Of a DNA stretch of 9,426 bases, positions 1-6,767 are shown one piece after another; positions within the stretch are counted from its first letter, which is position 1; every line of letters begins with the position of its first letter. The DNA is from Phycisphaerales bacterium (GTDB lineage Bacteria > Planctomycetota > Phycisphaerae > Phycisphaerales > UBA1924): contig JAUXUZ010000538.1 in NCBI GenBank assembly GCA_030680655.1, positions 1 to 9,426 of the forward strand, written 5' to 3'. Below the pieces are notes generated by a model, which was not told the DNA's origin, did no database searches, and was given only the letters and a program-made list of their open reading frames with translations. Made by a program: the position numbers and the translations under genes.

Positions 1-2
1 CG

Positions 3-71
3 GGGAGCGGCAACGCTCCGAATGGTGCAACCGGCGACGGCAAGGCGACGCCCGCGCGGCGATCGGCGTAG
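3..71 (+). CDS. Possible C-terminal tail of a gene cut by the left edge
   Basis: An open frame enters from the left edge and ends at a TAG at 69-71. It encodes a short hydrophilic Gly/Ala/Asn/Thr-rich tail ending in ARRSA. The third codon positions are mostly G or C, as in the real genes of the window. A second frame is also open here until a TAA at 83-85, so the choice of frame is uncertain, and neither tail has a recognisable domain. This may be the end of an upstream plus-strand gene, or it may be non-coding. Confidence 0.25.
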   Translation, partial: GSGNAPNGATGDGKATPARRSA

Positions 72-128
72 AGGGCCACCTGTAAACCGTGACAGTGATT
101 GCCGCCGAGCGCATCGGTACACTACCTC

Positions 129-2342
129 ATGCGCCTGAACCTCCTCACGTCAACGGCCCTTCTCGTCACCTCTATTTCGCTGGTCGCTTGCCACTCGACT
201 TCGCCCGCGGCGAAGGACGAGGGGAAGGCAGCCGCGACGAAAGCCGCCGCCCCCTACCCGGCCGCGGCCAAGAGGCCCACGAACGAGACGTTCCACGGTG
301 TCAAGGTCACCGAGAACTACCGCTGGCTGGAGGACTGGAACGACCCGGCGGTGAAGGCCTGGAGCGAGGCGCAGAACGCCTACGCGCGGGACGTGCTTGA
401 CAACCTGCCGGCGGCTGACGCGGTCCGCTCGCGATTGACGACCCTGCTGTCGGGCGCATCGGTCGGGTACGACCACTTCCATGCCGTCGGAAAGGACAGG
501 CTCTTTGCCATCAAGCACGACCCAGCCAGGCAGCAGCCGATGCTCGTGGTAATGACCTCGTTGAGCGAGGCCGACAAAGCAACGGTGATTGTCGATCCGA
601 ACGCGATGGACGCCAAGGGCCTGACCACCATCGACTGGTACGTCCCCTCCCACGACGGCTCGATGGTCGCCGTCAGCATGAGCGAGGGTGGCAGCGAGAG
701 CGGCACGGTGCACGTGTTCAAGGCCAGCGGCGAGAAACTCGGCGACACCGTTCCGCGTGCTCAAGGTGGCACCGCCGGCGGCTCGCTCGCATGGAAAGCG
801 GACAACCGCGGCTTCTATTACACGCGCTACCCCCGCGAGGGCGAGCGCGCGGCCGATGACCTTGACTTTTACGTGCAGGTCTACTCACACGTGCTCGGCA
901 CACCCAGCGAGAAGGACACCTACGAGGTCGGCAAGGAGTTCCCCAAGATCGCCGAGATCGTGCTCGAAGAGATCAAGGGGGGCGGGTACACCCTCGCGAG
1001 CGTGCAGGACGGCGACGGCGGCATCTTCATGCACTGGCTCAAAAACGAGCAGACCGGCGAGTGGAAGCAGCTCACCCGGTGGGACGACAAGATCGTCCAG
1101 GCCACCTTCGGCGGCGATGGGTTCATCTACATGGTGAGCCGCAAGGATGCGCCGCGCGGCAAGGTGGTTCGTCAGTCAACCAAGGACACCTCCAGGTTCC
1201 AGCCCGTTGAAATCGTGCCGCAGCACCCGCGCAACAGCATCCAGACCAGCTTCTTCGAGGGGCAGGGGCTCACGGTGGCGCACGGCAACCTTTACGTGCA
1301 GTACCAGGCGGGCGGGCCGAGCGACCTGTGGGTGTTCAGCGCCGACGGCAAGAAGGCCGAGGCGGTTTCGCTCCCGCCGGTCTCCAACATCGCTCAGGTT
1401 GCGCCGACGGCCGAGGGCGTGCTTCTGGAGGTCGAGACGTTCCTCACGCCGGCGGCGTGGTGGAAGCTACCCGCCGGCAGCAAGATGGCAACGCCCGCCG
1501 GGCTGGCGCGGACGAGCCCGGTGGACACGAGCGACTTCAAGGTTGCGCGGGTCATGGCGACGAGCAAGGACGGCACGCAGGTCCCGCTGAGCATCATCTA
1601 CAAGAAAGGGATCAGCCGCGACGGCAACAACCCCACCATCGTCTATGGGTACGGCGGCTACGGCGTCAATATAACCCCCGACTTTTCGCCGCGGCGCCTG
1701 TTGTGGGTTGAGCAGGGCGGCGTCTTCGTCGTCGCCAACATCCGCGGCGGTGGTGAGTTTGGCGAGGAGTGGCACCGCGCAGGCAACCTGCTCAACAAGC
1801 AGAACGTCTTCGACGACTACTACGCGGTGGCGCGGTACATGGTCGACAACCGCTGGACGCGGCGCGACAAGCTCGCCCTCATGGGCGGCAGCAACGGCGG
1901 TCTGCTCATGGGCGTCACGATGGCCCAGCACCCGGAGCTGGCCAAGGCCGCGCTGAGCGCCGTCGGCATCTACGACATGCTGCACGTTGAAGACTCGGCC
2001 AACGGCGCGTTCAACGTCACCGAGTTTGGCACTGTGAAGGACGAGGCGCAGTTCAAGGCCCTCTACGCGTACTCGCCGCTGCACAACATCAAGGACGGCA
2101 CGAAGTACCCCAACGTGCTCTTCACCACGGGCGCCAACGACCCGCGCGTGGACCCGATGCAGAGCCGCAAGATGACCGCCCGCCTGCAGGCGGCCTCGCC
2201 GTCGTCGCAGACGCTGCTGCGCACCAGCGCCAACAGCGGGCACGGCATCGGCAGCAGCCTGAGCCAGCGGGTGGAGGAGTACACGGATGTGTACGCCTGG
2301 CTGTTTGATCAGCTGGGTGTGAAGTACAAGCCGGTGAAGTGA
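129..2342 (+). CDS. Prolyl oligopeptidase family (S9) serine peptidase, predicted lipoprotein
   Basis: This is a serine peptidase of the S9A prolyl oligopeptidase type, expected to cleave short peptides in the periplasm. From the ATG at 129 it is 737 aa, a normal family length. Residues 1-21 form a lipoprotein signal (MRLNLL, hydrophobic core, lipobox LVAC with Cys21), followed by an Ala/Lys/Pro-rich linker. The conserved opening ENYRWLED lies near residue 60, then the region expected to form the beta-propeller, then the alpha/beta-hydrolase domain from about residue 460. The triad is visible: Ser588 in GGSNGG, Asp671 in GANDPRV and His705 in SGHG. Arg673 matches the substrate-binding Arg after the catalytic Asp. 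At the place of the proline-stacking Trp of well-studied family members, the segment reads GAFNVTEFG, so Asn629 stands there and strict proline specificity is uncertain. An in-frame TTG at 99 would put ten extra residues before the signal and is less likely. No clear Shine-Dalgarno site precedes the ATG. The gene appears monocistronic and converges on the gene at 2360-3424. Confidence 0.93.
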   Translation: MRLNLLTSTALLVTSISLVACHSTSPAAKDEGKAAATKAAAPYPAAAKRPTNETFHGVKVTENYRWLEDWNDPAVKAWSEAQNAYARDVLDNLPAADAVRSRLTTLLSGASVGYDHFHAVGKDRLFAIKHDPARQQPMLVVMTSLSEADKATVIVDPNAMDAKGLTTIDWYVPSHDGSMVAVSMSEGGSESGTVHVFKASGEKLGDTVPRAQGGTAGGSLAWKADNRGFYYTRYPREGERAADDLDFYVQVYSHVLGTPSEKDTYEVGKEFPKIAEIVLEEIKGGGYTLASVQDGDGGIFMHWLKNEQTGEWKQLTRWDDKIVQATFGGDGFIYMVSRKDAPRGKVVRQSTKDTSRFQPVEIVPQHPRNSIQTSFFEGQGLTVAHGNLYVQYQAGGPSDLWVFSADGKKAEAVSLPPVSNIAQVAPTAEGVLLEVETFLTPAAWWKLPAGSKMATPAGLARTSPVDTSDFKVARVMATSKDGTQVPLSIIYKKGISRDGNNPTIVYGYGGYGVNITPDFSPRRLLWVEQGGVFVVANIRGGGEFGEEWHRAGNLLNKQNVFDDYYAVARYMVDNRWTRRDKLALMGGSNGGLLMGVTMAQHPELAKAALSAVGIYDMLHVEDSANGAFNVTEFGTVKDEAQFKALYAYSPLHNIKDGTKYPNVLFTTGANDPRVDPMQSRKMTARLQAASPSSQTLLRTSANSGHGIGSSLSQRVEEYTDVYAWLFDQLGVKYKPVK

Positions 2343-2348
2343 CCGATC

Positions 2349-2364
2349 CCTGAGACCCCTCAGG
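2349..2364. terminator. Weak hairpin between convergent genes
   Basis: CCTGAG and CTCAGG form a perfect 6-bp stem around a 4-nt loop, just past the stop of the plus-strand peptidase gene and overlapping the stop codon of the minus-strand gene. The position suits a shared bidirectional terminator. There is no T-tract on either side, so it lacks the second half of an intrinsic terminator and may have no function. Confidence 0.25.
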
Positions 2365-3424
2365 CCGCCAGATCGTCCTCTGCGCTGTCCCAGCCGTCGC
2401 CGGGCGCCCCCCACTTGTCGCGGGGCAGGTGGCGGTGGTGGATGCGGATGACACGCGCGAGCTGACGGCCAAACTCGTCGCGGACCATCGACAGGGCCTG
2501 GGCGCTGTCGGCGGCGAAGGGGCGGGCCTCCTCGCGGAAGAGCACGAAGACGGCGAGGCACTCGTTCTCCTGGCGGCAGGCGAACGCGAGCACACGCTGG
2601 CCCTGGAGCCACTCGGCGCCCTCGCCGAGCGCCTTCTCGAGCATCGTCGGATCGGACAGGTCGATAACGCCGACCGTGTTCTCGAGCTTTGGCGCGGCGG
2701 TGTTGGCCAGGTGATCGAGCATCACCTCGGCGGTCTCTTTCGGGCACGAGAGGTTGACGTAGGCGCCCAGCGCGTACTCACCGGTGCTGCCGGGAAGGAA
2801 AACAGCGGCGTTGGTCGGGCCGACACGCGCCAGCACGAACTCGAGAGCGTGGCGGAGGAGCGTCTCAACGTCGAGCTCCCCTTGGATCAGACGGGCGAAC
2901 TCGCCGGCGGCCTTGGCGTCGGTGCTCATGGGTTGACCCTTGGTTGCCGCGTCGGCCTTCGCGCGCGTCGCGGTTGATTCGGTGTCGTGCGGATCGATCT
3001 TGAGGGCGGCACGCAGCCGCTTGCAGAGCTCACGGGGTTTGACGTCGGCGGGGATGATGTCCGCCGCGCCGGTGCGCATGACCTCAACGGCCTGCTCGAA
3101 GGTGACCTGCGGGCAGACCAGCAGCGTGGCGATGTGGCGCTGGCCGAGTTCGCGCATCAGCTTCATCGCGGCGGGCGTGCAGACGGGCGTGTCGATCACA
3201 ACCGCGTCGAACGCTTTGTCGCACCCCTCGCCGGTGCCGCCGTCGTACTTGAGCACGAGCATGAGCGCTTCGGCGCTCGAGTCGGCGGCCTCGCAGGTAA
3301 GGTCGTTCTGCTTGATGGCCCGGTCGATCCAGCTGCGGCGCCGCGCGTCGTGGGCGACGATCAGGATGCGCGAAGGGTCGCGTTCGTCGCTTCGGTCGTA
3401 GTGGTATTTGTCGTTGTGAGCCAT
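2360..3424 (-). CDS. Degenerate receiver (pseudo-REC) plus GAF-like domain protein
   Basis: A soluble 354-aa signalling protein. Residues 18-141 have the CheY-like receiver pattern: beta-1 RILIV, the acceptor-position Asp78 in VVIDTPV, and a final GAADIIP segment followed by a helix. The active site is largely lost. The acidic pair after beta-1 is replaced by Ala24-His25 (Asp26 follows), the Ser/Thr position after beta-4 is Cys104, and the conserved Lys before Pro is Ala126, although a Lys-Pro occurs three residues later. A polar linker (about 142-171) leads to a GAF-like domain at about 172-330 (ELDVETLLRHAL, TNAAVFLPG, LAVFVLF). The tail is acidic. There is no output DNA-binding or enzymatic domain, so it probably works by protein contact or ligand sensing. 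The ATG at 3424 is chosen over an in-frame TTG at 3481 because it leads directly into the domain; no strong Shine-Dalgarno site is seen. It lies 81 nt after the histidine kinase gene on the same strand, so a linked role is likely. The receiver call is firm; the GAF call is from pattern only. Confidence 0.8.
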   Translation of the reverse strand: MAHNDKYHYDRSDERDPSRILIVAHDARRRSWIDRAIKQNDLTCEAADSSAEALMLVLKYDGGTGEGCDKAFDAVVIDTPVCTPAAMKLMRELGQRHIATLLVCPQVTFEQAVEVMRTGAADIIPADVKPRELCKRLRAALKIDPHDTESTATRAKADAATKGQPMSTDAKAAGEFARLIQGELDVETLLRHALEFVLARVGPTNAAVFLPGSTGEYALGAYVNLSCPKETAEVMLDHLANTAAPKLENTVGVIDLSDPTMLEKALGEGAEWLQGQRVLAFACRQENECLAVFVLFREEARPFAADSAQALSMVRDEFGRQLARVIRIHHRHLPRDKWGAPGDGWDSAEDDLAA

Positions 3425-3505
3425 GACGGGGATTCCATTCCCGAAGGACGAGGGTCTGACGGGCGTTTTGCCCAGCCCCAAGTTCGGCCCGTTCGGCGCT
3501 CGTGT

Positions 3506-5890
3506 TTAGGCGGCGCGCCCGACCGGAGGTTTCGCCGCCACGTTCGTGCTCGTCGGCCCGCCCTGCCCACCCGACTCGGCGGCCGCCTCACCGGTCACGG
3601 CGAACGCGGCGGTCGTGCCGTAGTCGGGCTTGCTCTCAAACTCAAGACGGCCGCCGCTGGCCTCAATCAGCCTCTTTGCAAGGGCCAAACCGAGCCCGGG
3701 CCGACGACCGGCGGGAAGGCTGGAGAAGAACGGATCGCACGCGTGCTTGCGGGTGTAGTCGCTCATCCCGCGTCCGTCGTCGATCACCCAGACGCGCAAG
3801 AGTTGCCGATCCTCCGGGAGCGCCGCGTCGGGGTCCGCCGGCCGGACTTTCAAGGTCACGCCGCTCTTGGGCTGTGACTGCATCGCGTTGACCAGCAACT
3901 CGACCGTCGCCCGCGCGAGTTGGGGGCCGTCAAACACGACCTCCACCTCGGGCACGTCGATCCGGACCTGGAGCGTCGAGGCGAAGCTCGCGCCGGCACG
4001 CTTGCGTGCGTCGTCGATGATCCCCTTCGCCCAGGACTTGAGGCGTACGCCCGCGATCCGCGGGCGGGGTGGGCTGGCCACAACGTGCAGCTGGGTCACC
4101 AGATCGGTGAGCGCATCAGAGGCCTTGACGATGGCGGCTGCGTCCTCGCGGTGCTTGGGGTCCTTGAGTTTATCGGCCAGGAACTGGGCCCGCCCGCTGA
4201 TAATGGTGAGCGGGTTGTTCATCTCGTGGGCCGCGCCGCTGGTGAACTCGCCCAGGCGGGCCATCGACTCGGCGTCGGCGAGGCGCGCCTGCGTTTCGCT
4301 CAGCGCCCGCGCCGTCTGCGCCAGGTTCTCGGCGATGCGGCGTGAGCCCTCAGACTGGGCGGCAGCGCCAACAGCCCACGCCCAGATGGTCGTGATCGTG
4401 GCGAGCGCCTGCGGGCTGACGGTGGTTGACTCGACGGGCTCGTGCACGACGACGGCGGCGGGCCCGAGCGCCGACGCCAGCGTGACGGTACTGAGGCGCG
4501 AGACTGAGACGCCCGGGCCGAGCCGGCGTGCCAGCCACTGGGCCATCTCGAACGCGTTGCCGAGGGAGTTCCCGCCGAGCTGACGCAGGTCGAGCGGCTC
4601 ACCCGTTGGTGAGACCGGCGCGGGGATGGCGAGGCTCTCAACGACATTGCCCGAGTCATCGCAGCGGAGGTACCGCCACGGCTCGGGCGAGCCGACGCGC
4701 GTCTGGCAGATGATGGCGAGTGGGCCTTTGCCGGTCAGTCGGTTCCACCCCTGGGCGATCCGCGCGAGCGTGTCGCTGAGCGTACCACCGGGGCGCTCAG
4801 CGCCGGCGAACTCGGTGATCAGGGCGAGCGCCCGCGCCGCGCCGTTGGCCGCGCGGGACTGGATGCGGACCTGCTCGTGCAGGCGGAAGAGCCGTGTGTT
4901 CGCGGCCGTGATCGACTCAACGACCATCGAGGCGGGGGTCTCTTCGCCGATGCCGAGTACCTGGCACCGGTCGGCGACCGCGTCGTGGAGCTTCATCTCG
5001 ACCGCGGCAAGGTCCTCGGGCGAAAAGCCGAGTTCCGCGGCCCACGCGTCGATGAGCGAGCCGGCGCTCGCGCCGCCAGCGCCGCCTCCGCCCGCGCCGC
5101 CCCCGCTCCAGCCGATCATCATGCGATGGGCGAGCCCGTTGGCGATCGCCACAACGCCCACGAGCGCGCGGTGGGGCATGTCGGGCATCGCGCCGGGAGG
5201 CTGGCCGTGGAGCCACATCGCGTCTTGCAATTGATGGGGCAGGCTCCAGCGCTCGCCGAGCCGCTTGCCGGCCTGGTGGTGATCGATGCCCATCGCAGCG
5301 TGCTCGGCGACGTGCAGCGGCCCGCCGGACGCCTGGGCATGGCGGATCACGCGGTCGTACGTCTTGGGCAGCACCCAGTCGAGTGCGAGCTTACCCAGGT
5401 CGTGCACCAGCCCGGCGATGAAGGCCTCGTCGGCGACGACGCCCGCGGCGTGCCGCTGACGGGCCAGAAGGTCGGCCGCGCAACCGACGGCGATGGCGTG
5501 CTTCCAGAACCCGACGCGGTCGAAGGCGTCAAGACCCTGGTCGCGGCGTTCATCACCGCCCGGGACCTGCTGCAGCAGCTCGTAGATCTGCACGCTGAGC
5601 ACCGCGGACTGGACGGCCTCAAGGCCGAGCATGACGGCCGCCCGCTTGACGGTGGTGACCGCACGCGCCGCACCGACGCCGGCCTTGCGCACCAGCGAGA
5701 GGACCTTGGCCGAGAGGGCCGGGTCGAGCTCGATCAGGCGGATGATCTGTTCAAAGTCGGAATCGTGGGCCCCGGTGACCTTCAGCAGGCGCACCGCCAC
5801 CGGCGAGAGCGTGGGGAGCTCGTCGAGCGACTGGAGGATCAAGTCGACCTGTCGGTGGCTCGCGGGAGCGGTTGGAGGGGGGAGGGTCAC
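3506..5890 (-). CDS. HDOD-domain sensor histidine kinase hybrid
   Basis: A 794-aa soluble kinase with no membrane segment. Residues 16-225 are an HDOD domain (LPTLSPVAVRLLKV, LDPALSAKVLSLV, GLVHDLGK with His163-Asp164, then DHHQAGKRLGERWSLP). A Gly/Ala-rich stretch (262-277) follows, then a helical stretch and a diverged GAF-like segment at about 350-515. The kinase core comes next: H-box GAAHEMNNPLTII with phospho-acceptor His555, N-box with Asn668, G1 box DDGRG at 704-708, F-box DPFF at 719-722 and G2 box GLG at 732-734. All catalytic boxes look intact, so it should autophosphorylate. The tail is Gly/Ala/Pro-rich. The start is a GTG with a GAGG Shine-Dalgarno site 7 nt upstream. It sits 49 nt after the HTH-receiver regulator gene, its likely phosphotransfer partner, and 81 nt before the pseudo-receiver gene. 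HDOD domains are known in c-di-GMP and stress signalling proteins, usually without demonstrated phosphodiesterase activity; the signal sensed here cannot be told from sequence. Confidence 0.92.
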   Translation of the reverse strand: MTLPPPTAPASHRQVDLILQSLDELPTLSPVAVRLLKVTGAHDSDFEQIIRLIELDPALSAKVLSLVRKAGVGAARAVTTVKRAAVMLGLEAVQSAVLSVQIYELLQQVPGGDERRDQGLDAFDRVGFWKHAIAVGCAADLLARQRHAAGVVADEAFIAGLVHDLGKLALDWVLPKTYDRVIRHAQASGGPLHVAEHAAMGIDHHQAGKRLGERWSLPHQLQDAMWLHGQPPGAMPDMPHRALVGVVAIANGLAHRMMIGWSGGGAGGGGAGGASAGSLIDAWAAELGFSPEDLAAVEMKLHDAVADRCQVLGIGEETPASMVVESITAANTRLFRLHEQVRIQSRAANGAARALALITEFAGAERPGGTLSDTLARIAQGWNRLTGKGPLAIICQTRVGSPEPWRYLRCDDSGNVVESLAIPAPVSPTGEPLDLRQLGGNSLGNAFEMAQWLARRLGPGVSVSRLSTVTLASALGPAAVVVHEPVESTTVSPQALATITTIWAWAVGAAAQSEGSRRIAENLAQTARALSETQARLADAESMARLGEFTSGAAHEMNNPLTIISGRAQFLADKLKDPKHREDAAAIVKASDALTDLVTQLHVVASPPRPRIAGVRLKSWAKGIIDDARKRAGASFASTLQVRIDVPEVEVVFDGPQLARATVELLVNAMQSQPKSGVTLKVRPADPDAALPEDRQLLRVWVIDDGRGMSDYTRKHACDPFFSSLPAGRRPGLGLALAKRLIEASGGRLEFESKPDYGTTAAFAVTGEAAAESGGQGGPTSTNVAAKPPVGRAA
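5060..5107 (-). repeat. Low-complexity Gly/Ala-coding tract in the HDOD kinase
   Basis: Inside the kinase gene about 48 bases are built of GGC/GGA/GCG-type codons and encode residues 262-277, nearly all Gly and Ala. On the plus strand it reads as a run of gcc/gcg/ccg triplets. It lies just after the HDOD core and probably encodes a flexible linker. Such tracts can change length by slippage, so strain-to-strain variation is possible. Confidence 0.7.
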
Positions 5891-5897
5891 GCGTAAA

Positions 5898-5901
5898 CCT
5901 C
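5898..5901 (-). promoter_or_regulatory. Ribosome binding site of the HDOD kinase
   Basis: GAGG on the minus strand lies 7 nt upstream of the GTG at 5890. It supports that GTG as the kinase start; no ATG in a better position is seen. Confidence 0.6.
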
Positions 5902-5939
5902 GCTGGCGTTCGGTCTTCTGATTCGGTCGATCGGGCGGT

Positions 5940-6536
5940 TCAGGTGCCGGTGAGGGCGGTCATGCGTTCGATGAGCTGGTGAACGTTGAAGGGCTTCTTG
6001 ACGAACTCGTCGGCGCCCGCTCCGCGGAGCTTGTCGATGTCGGACTGGTTGACCACGCCCGAGACGATGATGATCTTGGTGCCGACCAGGTCGGGGTTGC
6101 TGCGGATGCGCTCGCAGACGAGGTTTCCGTTGATGTCGGGGAGCATGAAGTCGAGCACGATCAGGTGCGGCTTGAAGGCCTCGGTCTGCAGCCCGGCGTC
6201 GTAGCCGTTGCTGGCCACGCGCACCTCAAAGCGGTTGTCCTTGCCGAGCACGTCCTGGAACAACTCGAGGATGCCCGGGTCGTCGTCAACGATGAGCACC
6301 CGCTTGCCGCCCGCCTCGAGGTTCTCGCTGGGGATGTCGTTGTCACGCATGAAGCGGATGAGGTCGGCGCGGGGGATGCGCCGGAACTTGCTGCCGGGAA
6401 CGCGGAAGCCGCCGAGCCGGCCCGCGTCGAAGCAGCGGATGATCGTCTGCTGGCTCACCTTGCAGACCTCCGCGGCCTCGCCGGTTGTAAAGACCTTCTT
6501 GCCCGCCCACTTGCCCGACGCGGTGTTGGTTTCCAC
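5940..6536 (-). CDS. Response regulator with N-terminal excisionase/MerR-like HTH and C-terminal receiver
   Basis: A 198-aa regulator. Residues 15-69 form an excisionase-family (MerR-like) DNA-binding domain: VFTTGEAAEVCKVSQQTI gives the helix-turn-helix, followed by the wing and the typical RRIPRADLIRFM end. Residues 78-195 form a complete receiver: acidic pocket Asp84-Asp85 in VLIVDDD, acceptor Asp129 in VLDFMLPD, Ser159 in IIIVSG and Lys181 in KKPF. All phosphorylation residues are present. The order, DNA-binding domain first, is the reverse of the common OmpR/NarL layout. The start is a GTG preceded by AGGAG at 6-nt spacing; the frame stays open to a GTG at 6614, but that extension is Arg/Pro-rich and has no domain. 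The gene leads the signalling module: 49 nt later comes the HDOD kinase, its likely phosphodonor. About 180 nt of leader separates it from the terminator after nuoE, so it should have its own promoter, though no convincing -35/-10 pair was found. Confidence 0.92.
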   Translation of the reverse strand: METNTASGKWAGKKVFTTGEAAEVCKVSQQTIIRCFDAGRLGGFRVPGSKFRRIPRADLIRFMRDNDIPSENLEAGGKRVLIVDDDPGILELFQDVLGKDNRFEVRVASNGYDAGLQTEAFKPHLIVLDFMLPDINGNLVCERIRSNPDLVGTKIIIVSGVVNQSDIDKLRGAGADEFVKKPFNVHQLIERMTALTGT

Positions 6537-6542
6537 GGGAGA

Positions 6543-6547
6543 CTCCT
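6543..6547 (-). promoter_or_regulatory. Ribosome binding site deciding the response-regulator start
   Basis: AGGAG on the minus strand sits 6 nt upstream of the GTG at 6536. It is the clearest Shine-Dalgarno site seen in the window and fixes the start of the HTH-receiver gene about 26 codons inside the longest open frame. Confidence 0.75.
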
Positions 6548-6716
6548 GCGGCAAGGGGAAGCCAGTTTGCCCGTATCGCCTACCCGGCACGAGCCTCCTG
6601 CCTTCCCGTTGCACCCGCGGTATCGTCGCCGGCCTTGCCCAACTTCACGTCCGAAGATGGGCCGCAGCGCCCGCGCGACGTTCTCGGTCGGCGCGGCCGA
6701 CACGGCCCGACCAATA

Positions 6717-6742
6717 ACGAAAACGCCCGGCGGACCGGGCGT
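6717..6742 (-). terminator. Intrinsic terminator after nuoE
   Basis: Read on the minus strand, ACGCCCGG and CCGGGCGT form a perfect 8-bp GC-rich stem with a 4-nt loop (6723-6742), followed at once by TTTCGTTATT. It starts about 25 nt after the nuoE stop codon. It should end the nuo-side transcript and insulate it from the signalling genes that follow on the same strand. Confidence 0.85.
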
Positions 6743-6767
6743 GTCGGATAACAATGAAGGCCGCGAT

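Noticed and set aside
89..123. GTGACA and TACACT as a possible -35/-10 pair before the peptidase gene
   Set aside because: The spacer is 23 nt, well outside the normal range, and the -10 would lie only 5 nt before the start codon.
1467..2747. A 426-codon open frame on the minus strand opposite the peptidase C-terminus
   Set aside because: It overlaps the catalytic domain of the peptidase and the end of the pseudo-receiver gene, and it is rich in Arg/Gly/Ala with no recognisable motif; it is a GC-driven shadow.
3460..3472. GGGC/GCCC hairpin with a TTTT-containing loop between the kinase and the pseudo-receiver genes
   Set aside because: The stem is only 4 bp and no T-tract follows on the minus strand, so it is not a credible terminator.
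4877..5896. A 339-codon plus-strand open frame opposite the HDOD domain
   Set aside because: The minus-strand frame holds the HDOD motifs and a Shine-Dalgarno-supported start; the plus-strand product shows no family signature.
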